Assembly (NCBI GenBank): GCA_021294835.1
Contig: JAJTDF010000020.1
Location: forward strand, 1 to 63,912
DNA from: Planctomycetaceae bacterium
GTDB lineage: Bacteria; Planctomycetota; Phycisphaerae; Phycisphaerales; UBA1924
Direction of reading: 5' to 3'
DNA length: 63,912 nt
Under the pieces are notes generated by a model, which was not told the origin of the DNA, ran no database searches, and saw nothing but the letters and a program-made list of their open reading frames with translations. The position numbers and the translations under genes are program-made. This document shows, in pieces, positions 8,611 to 16,763 of the stretch; position 1 is the first letter of the stretch, and each line of letters opens with the position of its first letter.

Positions 8611-9941
8611 GGGCGTGGCTCCTGCCGCGGCGCAGGTTCAAGTGCGGCTCTCTCGGAGAGCAGCATAGCGGATTCCTGCGAATTTGCCGGGTTGAAATAC
8701 AAGAAATTGCCGACGATTGAGACAGGAAGCGGTTTGGCGCGGGCAGGCGGTCCGGTGCGTCCGGAAACGGTGTGAACTTGGGGAAAGGTACCACCGGCAC
8801 GGTCGGGTGGACTGCCGGGGTGTTTACCTGAAAGCTCTGTGGGGCCGGAGTTTGAATCGGCAGTCAGTGCGGGGGTGGCCAGCGGTGTGGGCAGCGGTGT
8901 GGGCAGCGGTGTGGGCAAGGGGGCATCAAAGGGTGTGGCGGGCGGGGCAGCGTCCGGAACGGGGGCACTGGGCGGATCGCTGAGGCTGTGGGTCGGCGGC
9001 ATGGAGTGGGATGGCGGCGTGGACCGGCCGGGCTGTTCGGGTTGATGAGGCTGAGAGGGCGGGTTGTTCGGTGGGCCGGACGGCAGGCGGGCCGGCGGTT
9101 GTGCCGGAGCGGGGTTCGGCTGGAAAGTCGGCGTCAGGTTGAGCGGCAGGGGGCGAAGGCCTGCGCTTGCTGACGAGCCGGAGGCGGGTGCCATGGCGAC
9201 GGGCGAAGCGGGCTGATAGGACCACAGCAGGACGCGGGGCGCCAGGCGACGCAGGGTGATGGCGAGTTGCAGCAGGGTGTCGGGCAAGGCGTCGGGTGAG
9301 ACCGCGGGCGGGAGGCAAAGGACGACCGCCAGGCTGCCCGCACTGGGCGAGCGGCGGGCGGAGGTGACATGGGCGAAGGCGCAGGCGAGCAGGGTGTAGG
9401 GGTCGTGGCAGGGCTGGGGCATCAGACGCTTGCGGCGCAGCGCGGCTTCCAGAACGCGGGGCGGCCGGTCGGGGGTGAACAGCAGACAGGTGTGGGCGTC
9501 GGGCGGAAGGGGCTTGGGGCGAGCCGGCGGCAAGGTGGGGGCGGTGTGGGGGATGGAGGCGGTGTGGGCGGAGGGAGGGGGCGGCTCGGGGACGACGGCT
9601 GCGGGTGAGGCAACGGTGACGAGCGGAAGCGGGGTTGTGACCGGGGCGGGTGAGGCGATGGCACTGGCGGACGGGTTGGTGGTCGCGGCGTCGGGGAAGT
9701 CGGCGTCGAGCAGTCTGGCGATGACGCGGTCGGTGGGCGAGGTGAGGGGTCGGCGGTGTGTTCGGAAGGCGAGGCGGAGCGTCATTGGCGGCAGGCCCGC
9801 CGGGAAGGCGGAGGCGGGATCCGAAGGCCAGGCGCTATGCTGGTGCGGAGGTTCCGAAACGGATCCCACCCGTTGGTCGGAGCCGGGCGGCGACTGGAAG
9901 GCGAAGGCCAAGTCGTCAAGATGAAACAAGGACGAAGACAT
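8607..9941 (-). CDS. Pro/Ala-rich protein with receiver-like core, coupled to the diguanylate cyclase
   Basis: About 444 residues. Residues roughly 130-260 look like a folded alpha/beta domain (CLLFTPDRPPRVLEAALR, LAVVLCLPPAVSP, LAPRVLLWSYQPA), plausibly a divergent receiver or response-regulator fold. The rest is Pro/Ser/Ala-rich, probably disordered, including a short LPTP repeat block near 8884-8920. Its stop overlaps the GTG start of the GGDEF gene by four bases. That coupling, rather than homology, is the main support for its reality. The start is uncertain: ATG 9941 shares its bases with the ATG of the divergent SDR gene at 9940, while an internal ATG near 9786 would free promoter space. 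Function unknown; perhaps it regulates the cyclase. Confidence 0.6.
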   Translation of the reverse strand: MSSSLFHLDDLAFAFQSPPGSDQRVGSVSEPPHQHSAWPSDPASAFPAGLPPMTLRLAFRTHRRPLTSPTDRVIARLLDADFPDAATTNPSASAIASPAPVTTPLPLVTVASPAAVVPEPPPPSAHTASIPHTAPTLPPARPKPLPPDAHTCLLFTPDRPPRVLEAALRRKRLMPQPCHDPYTLLACAFAHVTSARRSPSAGSLAVVLCLPPAVSPDALPDTLLQLAITLRRLAPRVLLWSYQPASPVAMAPASGSSASAGLRPLPLNLTPTFQPNPAPAQPPARLPSGPPNNPPSQPHQPEQPGRSTPPSHSMPPTHSLSDPPSAPVPDAAPPATPFDAPLPTPLPTPLPTPLATPALTADSNSGPTELSGKHPGSPPDRAGGTFPQVHTVSGRTGPPARAKPLPVSIVGNFLYFNPANSQESAMLLSERAALEPAPRQEPRP

Positions 9942-10755
9942 GAGCGATGTGTTGCGAGCGGCCGGGCCCGGATTCGGGCTGGATGGTTGTAGGGTGCTTG
10001 TGATCGGGGCGGCGGGCGGAATCGGGTCGGCGCTGTGCCGCGAGGTGGTTCGGGGCGGGGGCAGAGTGTTCGTGGCCGGACGGCGGCGGGAGCCATTGGA
10101 AACCCTGGCCGGGGAGTTGGGCGAGGGGTGCGTGGGGATTGGCGTGGGGGATGCCGGGGTGTTCGCGGATGTGGACCGGCTGGCGGAGGAGGCGGGGGCG
10201 GCGCTGGCCGGGGCGGGTGCTGGCGGCGGCGGGCTGACGGGGATGGTGAACCTGGCAGGTTCGATCGTGCTCAAGCCCGGGCACCAGACCAGCGAGGCGG
10301 ACTGGCAGGGGGTGATCAGCCAGAACCTGACCAGCGCCATGGCGACGGTGCGGACCGCCGGGCGGGTGCTGCGGGGCAGCGGCGGCGCTGGCAGCGTGGT
10401 GCTGATGAGCAGCACGGCGGGGCGGGTGGGGTTGCCGAATCACGAGGCGATTGCCGCGGCCAAGGCCGGGGTGATCGGGCTGACGATGGCGGCGGCGGCG
10501 ACGTATGCGGGGGCGATCCGGTTCAACTGCGTGGCCCCGGGCCTGACGCGGACGCCGATGGCCAAGCCGCTGCTGAGCAGCGAGATCGCCGAGAAGGCGT
10601 CGGTGGCGATGCACCCGGCGGGGCGGCTGGGGGAAGCGGGGGAGATCGCGGCGATGATCGCGTTCCTGCTGTCGCCGGCGGCGGGGTGGGTGACGGGGCA
10701 GGTGTTCGGGGTGGACGGCGGGTTGTCGACGGTGCGGCCCCGGGTGAAGGTGTAA
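9940..10755 (+). CDS. Short-chain dehydrogenase/reductase
   Basis: A 271-residue classical SDR. The Rossmann cofactor motif is GAAGGIGSALC near residue 27, followed by VFVAGRRREP, which hints at NADP use. An NLAGS variant of the NNAG strand is present. The catalytic Ser lies in SVVLMSSTAG, but the usual Tyr-xxx-Lys is replaced: the aligned stretch reads NHEAIAAAKAG, so the Lys is there and the Tyr is not. PGLTRTPM and the C-terminal QVFGVDGGLSTV are typical. It is the first gene of a tightly overlapping four-gene run: its TAA shares one base with the next ATG. Substrate unknown. Confidence 0.88.
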   Translation: MSDVLRAAGPGFGLDGCRVLVIGAAGGIGSALCREVVRGGGRVFVAGRRREPLETLAGELGEGCVGIGVGDAGVFADVDRLAEEAGAALAGAGAGGGGLTGMVNLAGSIVLKPGHQTSEADWQGVISQNLTSAMATVRTAGRVLRGSGGAGSVVLMSSTAGRVGLPNHEAIAAAKAGVIGLTMAAAATYAGAIRFNCVAPGLTRTPMAKPLLSSEIAEKASVAMHPAGRLGEAGEIAAMIAFLLSPAAGWVTGQVFGVDGGLSTVRPRVKV

Positions 10756-12500
10756 TGTCAGCCATGACAGCAGCACGCAGCGTTGCGGTGTGGACGGCGG
10801 CGGCGGTGGTGGCGTTGGCGGGCGGGGGGGTGCCGGCGCTGGGGCAGAGCGATGGGCGGACGCCCGAGTCGCCCCGGCAGGGCTCGCCGGAGGGGTTGCC
10901 GTGGCCAACGCGACAGCCGGGCGCCGAGCCTGCGGGCAAGGGTGGCGGCGGGGGTGGCGAGACGCGACCGGCGGCGCGGCGCGTGCGCATGCCGGTGCCG
11001 GTGACGCGGGCGGACATGGCGGCGGCCTATCTGCGGTTCGAGCGGGCGCTGGCGGACAACCCGCCGGAGGGGGCGAAGGCGGCGGAGATCAACCGCGCGT
11101 TTGACGGGTTGACGCAGGCGTTTTTCACGGGGGACTTTTCATCGGCGGTGCGGCGGCTGAACCAGTTGATCATGCAACTGGAGGGCGGGCCGGCGGACCC
11201 GCAGGCGGCGACATGGCGGGTGCTGGCGGACTCGCTGAAGGTCAGCAGCCGGCCCCAGGTGATCGTCTCCGGGCGTGACGGGCAGGTGAGGGTGCGGCTG
11301 ACGTCGATGTATCTGGTGAGCGGGGCGCCCGGCGGCCGGGTGATGAAGGTGAGCGTGGGCGGGCTGAGCGGGACGGTGGAACTGCCCCAGGCGGTGGGGT
11401 CGGGCGGCGAGGGGCAGGTTCCGGTGGACGTGACGGTGGAGATGGCCTTGCCGGCGGACTGGTCGGAGAGCGAGCCGGGGCTGATTGATGTGCAGGTGGG
11501 GGATGCGGCGGGTGAGTCGATGTTCGGCGTGGGCGGGCAGGGGACGGTGGCGGTGGACGAGCGGGCGGCGGCGGACTGGCGGGCGGCGATCACCGCGAAG
11601 TTGGATCAGGCGGGGGCGGACCCGGTGCTGGAACTGGCGCGGGGGTTGCTGCGTTCGCGGCTTGAACTGCTGACCGATGACCCGGCCGACGGGCCGAGCG
11701 CTGCGCTGCTGGCGCGGCGCGACCCGCTGGGGGAGAGTCTGCTTCGCGAGGCGGAGGCGATGGCGCAGGGGACCAACCCGTATGTGAACCGCGTGGGCGA
11801 CTGGTGGGCGGGGCTGCCGATCAACGGGGCGGTGATGCCGACGCGCATCTTCGCGCCGGGGCCGGCGGCGGAGGAGGGGGCGCTGCCGCTGGTGATTGCG
11901 CTGCACGGCGCCGGCGGGGATGAGAACATGTTCATGGACGGGTACGGGGCGGGGGCGATCAAGGTGCTGGCGGAGGAGGAGGAGTTTCTGGTGGTGTCTC
12001 CGCGGTCGGAGATGCTGATGGGCAACGCGGCCAACTTCACGCGGCTGCTGGAGGTGGTGGGGGCGCACTACCGGATCGACCGCAGCCGGGTGTACGTGAT
12101 CGGGCACTCGATGGGGGCGATGGCGACCTGGGGGCTGGTGTCGGGCGATGCGGGTGCCGGGATCGCGGCGGCGGCGTGCATCGCCGGTGGGCCGCGGATG
12201 GCGCCGCGGGGCGGCCCGGCGGAGGGGCAGCGGGCGGTGCCGCTGCTGGTGGTGGGGGCGGAACTGGACCCGCTGATCCCCGGGGCATCGCTGCAGCGTG
12301 CGGCGACGGCGATGAAGACGGCGGGGTGGCCGGTGGAGTTTGTGATGTCTGAGGGCTGGGGGCACACGCTGGTGGTGGGGCATGAACTGGCCGACGCGGT
12401 GGCGTGGCTGCTCAAGCACAGGTTGCCGGGGGCAGCGGGTGAGGGCGGTGGCAAGGTTGATGCGGAGAAGGACGCGGGCGCGGGTGAGGAGTCCAAGTGA
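10755..12500 (+). CDS. Secreted alpha/beta-hydrolase (PHB-depolymerase/LpqC-like esterase)
   Basis: A 581-residue exported protein. An N-terminal signal segment (VAVWTAAAVVALAGGGVPALGQ) is followed by a Pro/Gly-rich linker. Residues about 90-360 form a helical plus beta-rich region of no recognised family. The C-terminal ~200 residues are an alpha/beta hydrolase: oxyanion strand LPLVIALHGAGGDENMF, nucleophile elbow GHSMG, acid ELDPLIP and catalytic His in EGWGHT. This resembles the polyhydroxybutyrate-depolymerase/feruloyl-esterase branch. It probably hydrolyses an ester in the periplasm or outside the cell. The ATG at 10755 overlaps the SDR stop by one base; a second ATG at 10764 is possible. 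Its own stop overlaps the next start. Confidence 0.85.
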   Translation: MSAMTAARSVAVWTAAAVVALAGGGVPALGQSDGRTPESPRQGSPEGLPWPTRQPGAEPAGKGGGGGGETRPAARRVRMPVPVTRADMAAAYLRFERALADNPPEGAKAAEINRAFDGLTQAFFTGDFSSAVRRLNQLIMQLEGGPADPQAATWRVLADSLKVSSRPQVIVSGRDGQVRVRLTSMYLVSGAPGGRVMKVSVGGLSGTVELPQAVGSGGEGQVPVDVTVEMALPADWSESEPGLIDVQVGDAAGESMFGVGGQGTVAVDERAAADWRAAITAKLDQAGADPVLELARGLLRSRLELLTDDPADGPSAALLARRDPLGESLLREAEAMAQGTNPYVNRVGDWWAGLPINGAVMPTRIFAPGPAAEEGALPLVIALHGAGGDENMFMDGYGAGAIKVLAEEEEFLVVSPRSEMLMGNAANFTRLLEVVGAHYRIDRSRVYVIGHSMGAMATWGLVSGDAGAGIAAAACIAGGPRMAPRGGPAEGQRAVPLLVVGAELDPLIPGASLQRAATAMKTAGWPVEFVMSEGWGHTLVVGHELADAVAWLLKHRLPGAAGEGGGKVDAEKDAGAGEESK

Positions 12501-12958
12501 TGAGCGCAGCGACGGTCTCGTGGAACGGGCAGGCGGGGCGGTGGGCGCCGTGGATGGGCTGGGTGCTGACGGCGGCGGGGATCTACAACCTGCTGTGGGG
12601 GGCGGTGGTGGTGCTGTTTCCGTTGTCGCTGTTCAAGGTGCTGGGCGTGCCGGAGGCGAACTGGCCCAACCCGACCGGTGTGGCGATCTGGCAGTGCGTG
12701 GGGATGATCGTGGGCGTGTACGGCGTGGGCTATCTGGCGGCGGCGCTGAACCCGCTGCGGCACTGGCCGATTGTGCTGGTGGGGCTGCTGGGCAAACTCT
12801 TCGGGCCGATCGGGTTTGTGGACGCGGCGCTGATCAAGGGCACGTTTCCGGTGCAGTTCGGGTGGACGATCATCACCAACGACCTGATCTGGTGGATCCC
12901 GTTCGCGCTGATTCTGCTGGCGGCCTGGCGGGCCGGTGAGATGGGGCGGCGGCCGTGA
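12500..12958 (+). CDS. Small four-helix membrane protein of unknown function
   Basis: A 152-residue protein with four clear hydrophobic spans: WVLTAAGIYNLLWGAVVVLF, WQCVGMIVGVYGVGYLAAAL, IVLVGLLGKLFGPIGFVDAA and IWWIPFALILLAAW. The start ATG is fused to the esterase stop (TGATG), and the stop overlaps the next GTG start. The pattern resembles small uncharacterised membrane proteins that often lie beside oxidoreductases. No catalytic motif is visible, so no function is proposed. Confidence 0.82.
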   Translation: MSAATVSWNGQAGRWAPWMGWVLTAAGIYNLLWGAVVVLFPLSLFKVLGVPEANWPNPTGVAIWQCVGMIVGVYGVGYLAAALNPLRHWPIVLVGLLGKLFGPIGFVDAALIKGTFPVQFGWTIITNDLIWWIPFALILLAAWRAGEMGRRP

Positions 12959-13503
12959 GCGCGGGGGCGGCGGTGGATGCGCGAACCGCGCTGCGGGGGG
13001 CGATGACCAGCGGCGGTCAGAGCGTGGCGGAGTTGTCGATGCGTTCGCCGGTGCTGATGGTGTTCCTGCGGCACTTTGGGTGCACGTTCTGTCGTGAGGC
13101 TTTGGCGGATGTGCGAGCGCAACTGGCGCGGGTGCGGGCGCGGGGTGTGGCGGTGGTGCTGGTGCACATGGCCGACGCGGCGTATGGCGAGCGGTTTCTG
13201 GGGAGTTACGGGTTGGGGACCGGCGAGGGCGTGAGCCACGTGAGCGACCCGGACAAGCGGCTGTATCGGGCGATGGGGCTGAAGCGGGGGACGCTGGGGC
13301 AGTTGTTCGGCTGGAAGAGTTGGGTGCGGGGGTTCAAGGCGGGGCTGATCGACGGGCATCTGGTGGGCAAACTGGTGGGCGACGGCTTTCAGATGCCCGG
13401 CGTGTTTCTGGTGGACAGGGGCGAGGTGGTGCGGACGTATCGGCATACGAGTGCCGCGGATCGGCCGGATTACGACGAGTTGGCGGTGTGCCCGATTCGG
13501 TGA
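12955..13503 (+). CDS. Peroxiredoxin-like (AhpC/TSA, PRXL2-type) thioredoxin-fold protein
   Basis: A 182-residue protein with a thioredoxin fold. The active-site region is FLRHFGCTFCREALADV, a CxxC motif in the position used by PRXL2/AhpC-TSA-like reductases. The strands VAVVLVHMAD and GVFLVDRGEVVRTYRHT are typical, the latter holding the cis-Pro region MPGVF. It would reduce a peroxide or disulphide. The GTG start at 12955 overlaps the stop of the membrane protein by four bases and closes the four-gene run that begins with the SDR at 9940. It converges on the glycosyltransferase gene with 11 bases between. Confidence 0.87.
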   Translation: MSAGAAVDARTALRGAMTSGGQSVAELSMRSPVLMVFLRHFGCTFCREALADVRAQLARVRARGVAVVLVHMADAAYGERFLGSYGLGTGEGVSHVSDPDKRLYRAMGLKRGTLGQLFGWKSWVRGFKAGLIDGHLVGKLVGDGFQMPGVFLVDRGEVVRTYRHTSAADRPDYDELAVCPIR

Positions 13504-13514
13504 GCGGCCGGGGC

Positions 13515-15068
13515 TCAGGCAGCGGTGGGGAGCGGGGCGGCGTGGCTGGGCGGTTGCGAGAGATCACCCGAGAGGATGCGCTGGTAGCAGGCGGTGATGG
13601 CGGTGTAGTCCAGTTCGTTCAGGGCGCGGTCGCGGGCTTCGGCGGCGCGGGCGGCGCGAAGGCCGGGGTCGGTCAGCAGGGCGGAGGCGGCGGACCAGTA
13701 GTCGTGATGTGTGCGTGAGGCCTGCGGGCCGAGCAGCAGGGCGCCGATGTGCTCGGCGTGGCGTTCGCCCGCGTGCAGGGCGACGACGGGCAGGCCGGCG
13801 GCCATGGCTTCGATGACGGTGTTGCCGCCGCCCTCGGGGTATTCGTTGAGCAGCAGATCGGCGGCGAGCAGGGTGGGCAGGATGTCTGACTGGGAAGCCA
13901 GCGTGCGGACGCGATCGGCGACACCCGCGGAGGCGAGTTGACGCAGGACGGGCGCGTAGGCCTCGCTCTGGCCGCCGACGGCCAGGAAGTGGGCTTGCGG
14001 GTGGGCCTTGAGGAAGCGGGCCAGATCGGCGGTGAACGTGCCGTGCAGCATGCGGGTGGGCAACTGGTTGGCGATGCTCAGCAGCAGCGGGGCATCGGGC
14101 GGCACGGCGGGGTCCAGCGTGGCGCGGAACTGGGCGGCGATGCGGGCGCGATCCAAGCCGGCGACACGCGCTGCGATCTCGCGGGCGTTGCCGCCGGCGG
14201 TCAGGGCGGTGTGCCGGGCGATTTTGCGGGCGGTGAGTTCGGGGAGATCCGCCTCGGCGCGGTGGTGGTTGTTGTAGATGACTGCGTCGATGCCCGGGGA
14301 GAGCAGGGGCACGCCGATGTTCAGGTTGTACTGCCGCGGAGCGAGGCGCAACGCGGCCAGTGTGGCCTGGATAGGGCAGGCCGGGCTGGCGACGAAGATG
14401 GCGGCGTGGAAGCCCAACGCGCGCAGCGGACGCAGTGCCGCGGCGGAGGCGGTGAGAAGATCACCGGTGGAGGGCAGCAGGTGGACGGTGGCGGCGGCAC
14501 GCAACCGCGAGAGCAGCGGGCCGGCGGCGACGCTGGAAGTGAGGCTCGGCAGGTGCAGCCGGGGCGAGGGGGGCGTGCGGGCGAAGAGTTCATCGGTGAT
14601 CACCGCGTGCACGTCAAAGCGGTCGCGGTCGTGGCACTCGGCGTAGCGGACGACGTTCAGGCTGGCGGCCTGACCTTGCACGAGGTTGGGCACGAGGTAG
14701 GCGATGCGCAGTTGGCCGGAGGGGGGCGGCGGGGGCTGGAAGGGCGGGGCGACGGCGGCGATGGGGGCCAGGGCCTGGGCGTACAGATCGGCCACTTCGC
14801 CGGCCTGCACGGCGGAGGCGAGGTAGTGCTGGCGGTGCTGCTGGATGTCGACCGCTGAAGCAGCGCACAGGGCCTCGAGTGCGTCGGCGGTGTGGCCGGC
14901 GGCGATGGCGGCGCGGGCGCGGTGCAGCCAGGCGGCCACCGGGGCGGGCGGGCCCGCGGGTGCGGGGGTTGGGTGGGCGGACGGCGCAGGAGCATCGGCC
15001 CGTGGGCCGATGGGGCGGGCGGCCTGAGGGGTGTGCTGGTGGGTTCGCCCCAACCGCCAACTCCCCAC
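13515..15068 (-). CDS. GT-B glycosyltransferase (GT4-like) with helical N-terminal region
   Basis: About 517 residues. After a Pro-rich leader and a short TPR-like helical segment (LHRARAAIAAGHTADALEAL), the GT-B core begins with LRIAYLVPNLVQGQAASLN. The donor-binding end is diagnostic: LLNEYPEGGGNTVIEAMAAGLPVVAL, with the E-x7-E-type Glu in VIEAMA. It should transfer a sugar from a nucleotide-sugar donor, perhaps in envelope or exopolysaccharide synthesis. The start is uncertain. No ATG lies in frame near the leader; GTG at 15068 and TTG at 15053 are candidates, and both sit at the edge of a C-rich 21-base tandem repeat that separates the gene from the divergent DinB gene. Confidence 0.8.
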   Translation of the reverse strand: MGSWRLGRTHQHTPQAARPIGPRADAPAPSAHPTPAPAGPPAPVAAWLHRARAAIAAGHTADALEALCAASAVDIQQHRQHYLASAVQAGEVADLYAQALAPIAAVAPPFQPPPPPSGQLRIAYLVPNLVQGQAASLNVVRYAECHDRDRFDVHAVITDELFARTPPSPRLHLPSLTSSVAAGPLLSRLRAAATVHLLPSTGDLLTASAAALRPLRALGFHAAIFVASPACPIQATLAALRLAPRQYNLNIGVPLLSPGIDAVIYNNHHRAEADLPELTARKIARHTALTAGGNAREIAARVAGLDRARIAAQFRATLDPAVPPDAPLLLSIANQLPTRMLHGTFTADLARFLKAHPQAHFLAVGGQSEAYAPVLRQLASAGVADRVRTLASQSDILPTLLAADLLLNEYPEGGGNTVIEAMAAGLPVVALHAGERHAEHIGALLLGPQASRTHHDYWSAASALLTDPGLRAARAAEARDRALNELDYTAITACYQRILSGDLSQPPSHAAPLPTAA

Positions 15069-15117
15069 CCCCGCCCCCCAACCCCCCACCCCCGCCCCCC
15101 AACCCCCACCCCCCCGG
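15063..15117. repeat. C-rich 21-base tandem repeat between divergent genes
   Basis: About two and a half copies of a 21-base unit (core cccgccccccaac; gcccccca recurs at 73-80 and 94-101 of this block) fill the gap between the glycosyltransferase and the divergent DinB gene. The repeat occupies the place where both promoters would be expected. No regulator site can be named. Confidence 0.7.
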
Positions 15118-15140
15118 CCCGCGGGCTGCAACGATGGGGC

Positions 15141-15629
15141 ATGGCCACCAGCGACCCGGCGGATGTTCTTCTCAAGCACAACCAGTGGGCGAACCAGCGG
15201 GTGCTGGAAGCGTGCCGCGGTTTGGGGCCGGAGCAACTGGAGCAGCGGTTCGAGATGGGGTTGGGGACGGTTCGGGCGACGTGGCTGCACACCATCGGGG
15301 CGATGCGGGGGTGGACGGACCTGCTGGCCAACCGCGAGGGGCGGCCGAGGTTGACGGCCGGCGGGCAGAGCGTTGAGGAACTGGAGCGGCTGGCCGAGGA
15401 GGCGGCGACGGACCTGAGCACGCACGCCAAGGGCGGGCCGATGGACGAGGTGCTCAGCCGCGAGTGGGGCGGGAAGCGGTACAGCTTCACGCGGGGCGCG
15501 GTGATCGCGCATGTGACCACGCACGGCATGCACCACCGGGCGCAGCTGCTGAACATGCTGCGGCACCTGGGCGTGACCCCGCTGCCGCCCAGCAGCGTGA
15601 TGGAGTGGACGATGCAGGGGGATGCGTGA
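15141..15629 (+). CDS. DinB/YfiT family metal-binding four-helix protein (copy 1)
   Basis: A 162-residue DinB-superfamily protein. The three metal-binding histidines are visible: HNQWAN near the N-terminus (helix 1 region), WLHTIGAM around residue 53, and the signature THGMHHRAQLLNML near residue 130. DinB folds bind Ni or Zn and in characterised members act as thiol-dependent transferases (bacillithiol, mycothiol) or hydrolases; the thiol cofactor here is unknown. The tail LGVTPLPPSSVMEW is almost the same as in the second DinB gene at 22591, so the two are paralogues. The stop overlaps the GTG of the next gene (GTGA). Confidence 0.9.
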   Translation: MATSDPADVLLKHNQWANQRVLEACRGLGPEQLEQRFEMGLGTVRATWLHTIGAMRGWTDLLANREGRPRLTAGGQSVEELERLAEEAATDLSTHAKGGPMDEVLSREWGGKRYSFTRGAVIAHVTTHGMHHRAQLLNMLRHLGVTPLPPSSVMEWTMQGDA

Positions 15630-16666
15630 GCCGGGGGAAGGCCAGTGTGGGTGCGCAGGGTGCGCTGACGGGGCGGGTGTCGCTGTGGTGCGTGCCCGCG
15701 GCACGATCACGCGTGGTGGCGGTGCTGGTGCGGCTGACGCCGGAGGGCGGGGGTGAGGCCAAGCGGGCGCGGGCGTGGTCTGGCGTGATGGCGTGGACGC
15801 CGGGCAAGGTGCCGGTGCAGGGGGCGTGGTCCACGTTGCGGCTGGTGCGGCACCGCTGCCGCGTGGATGCGGAGGGCGAGTACCTGATGTATGTGGCCAA
15901 GGACGGGGGCGGGCCGTGGGATGCGTCGGGGCCGGCGTTGTTCCGGCGGTCGTTGGGTGGCGGGGTGGCGGTGTCGCGGCTGCCGTGGCTGTCAGCCCTG
16001 ACGGATGTCGCGGCCGGCTGCGCGTTCGGGGGCGGCGCGAGCCGGCATGCGCTCAGCCCGGAGGAGCAGGAGGTGCTGTGGGGCAAGTTTGGCCCTCGGG
16101 GCGAGGGGTGGTGGTTCGTGGAGCAGCAGGCGGGGTGGGAGGTGGCCGGCGAGCAGGTGCGAGCCGAAGTGGAGGCGGCGGGGATGGTGGTGGGGGCGAA
16201 GGACCTGGTGGCGGTGCGGCGGGTGGATGATGAGGAGGCAACGCTGGTGGCGGTGGTGGCGCAGGGCAAGGCGAACACGGTGCCCAGGTGGCCGCCGGCG
16301 CGGTATGGGCTGATGGACGGTGCCGGGGTGCTGCCGCTGCCGGGGGTGGACTGGGCGCACTTGGAGGCGTCGGGTGCGCTGCTGACCGCGGGTGCGGATG
16401 CGCGGCTGCGGGTGTATCGGCGGCGGAAGGCGGGGGATGGCCAGGCGGGCGGGGCGACCGAGAACCAGGGGCCGCTGGCGGGCTGGCGGGTGAAGCAGGA
16501 GGTGGACCTGAGCGGGCTGGAGGTGACGCCCCGGGCATCGCCGATTGAGGCCCGGAGGGGGGTGAAGACTGGCCCGGCGGCGAGGGGCGGCGCGGGGAGG
16601 GCGGGCAGTGGGCGGAAGCCCACCGGCGGGCAGCGGGGCGGGGGCGGGCGTTCGGGTGACGATTGA
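15626..16666 (+). CDS. Hypothetical protein coupled to DinB
   Basis: A 346-residue protein of no family I recognise. The GTG start lies inside the DinB stop, so translation is probably coupled. It has no signal peptide or membrane span. The first ~280 residues look folded and alternate strands with charged helices (RVSLWCVPAARSRVVAVLVR, LMYVAKDGGGPW, KDLVAVRRVDDEEATLVAVV). The C-terminal ~60 residues are Gly/Arg-rich and basic, likely disordered and possibly nucleic-acid binding. Upstream of the GTG the frame runs out of phase through dinB and is not family-like. Confidence 0.7.
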   Translation: MSRGKASVGAQGALTGRVSLWCVPAARSRVVAVLVRLTPEGGGEAKRARAWSGVMAWTPGKVPVQGAWSTLRLVRHRCRVDAEGEYLMYVAKDGGGPWDASGPALFRRSLGGGVAVSRLPWLSALTDVAAGCAFGGGASRHALSPEEQEVLWGKFGPRGEGWWFVEQQAGWEVAGEQVRAEVEAAGMVVGAKDLVAVRRVDDEEATLVAVVAQGKANTVPRWPPARYGLMDGAGVLPLPGVDWAHLEASGALLTAGADARLRVYRRRKAGDGQAGGATENQGPLAGWRVKQEVDLSGLEVTPRASPIEARRGVKTGPAARGGAGRAGSGRKPTGGQRGGGGRSGDD

Positions 16667-16763
16667 TGCCTCGCCCGGTCACGAATTTCGGTCCGGCGGG
16701 TCGAACGTGCGGGTTCGGGCGGCGTCCAGCGGGTGGCGGGGCGGGCCAATCGGAGAGCAACTC

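Noticed and set aside
10035..10754. Long plus-strand extension of the esterase frame
   Set aside because: It overlaps the SDR gene in another frame and is Gly/Arg/Ala low-complexity; the signal peptide starts at 10755.
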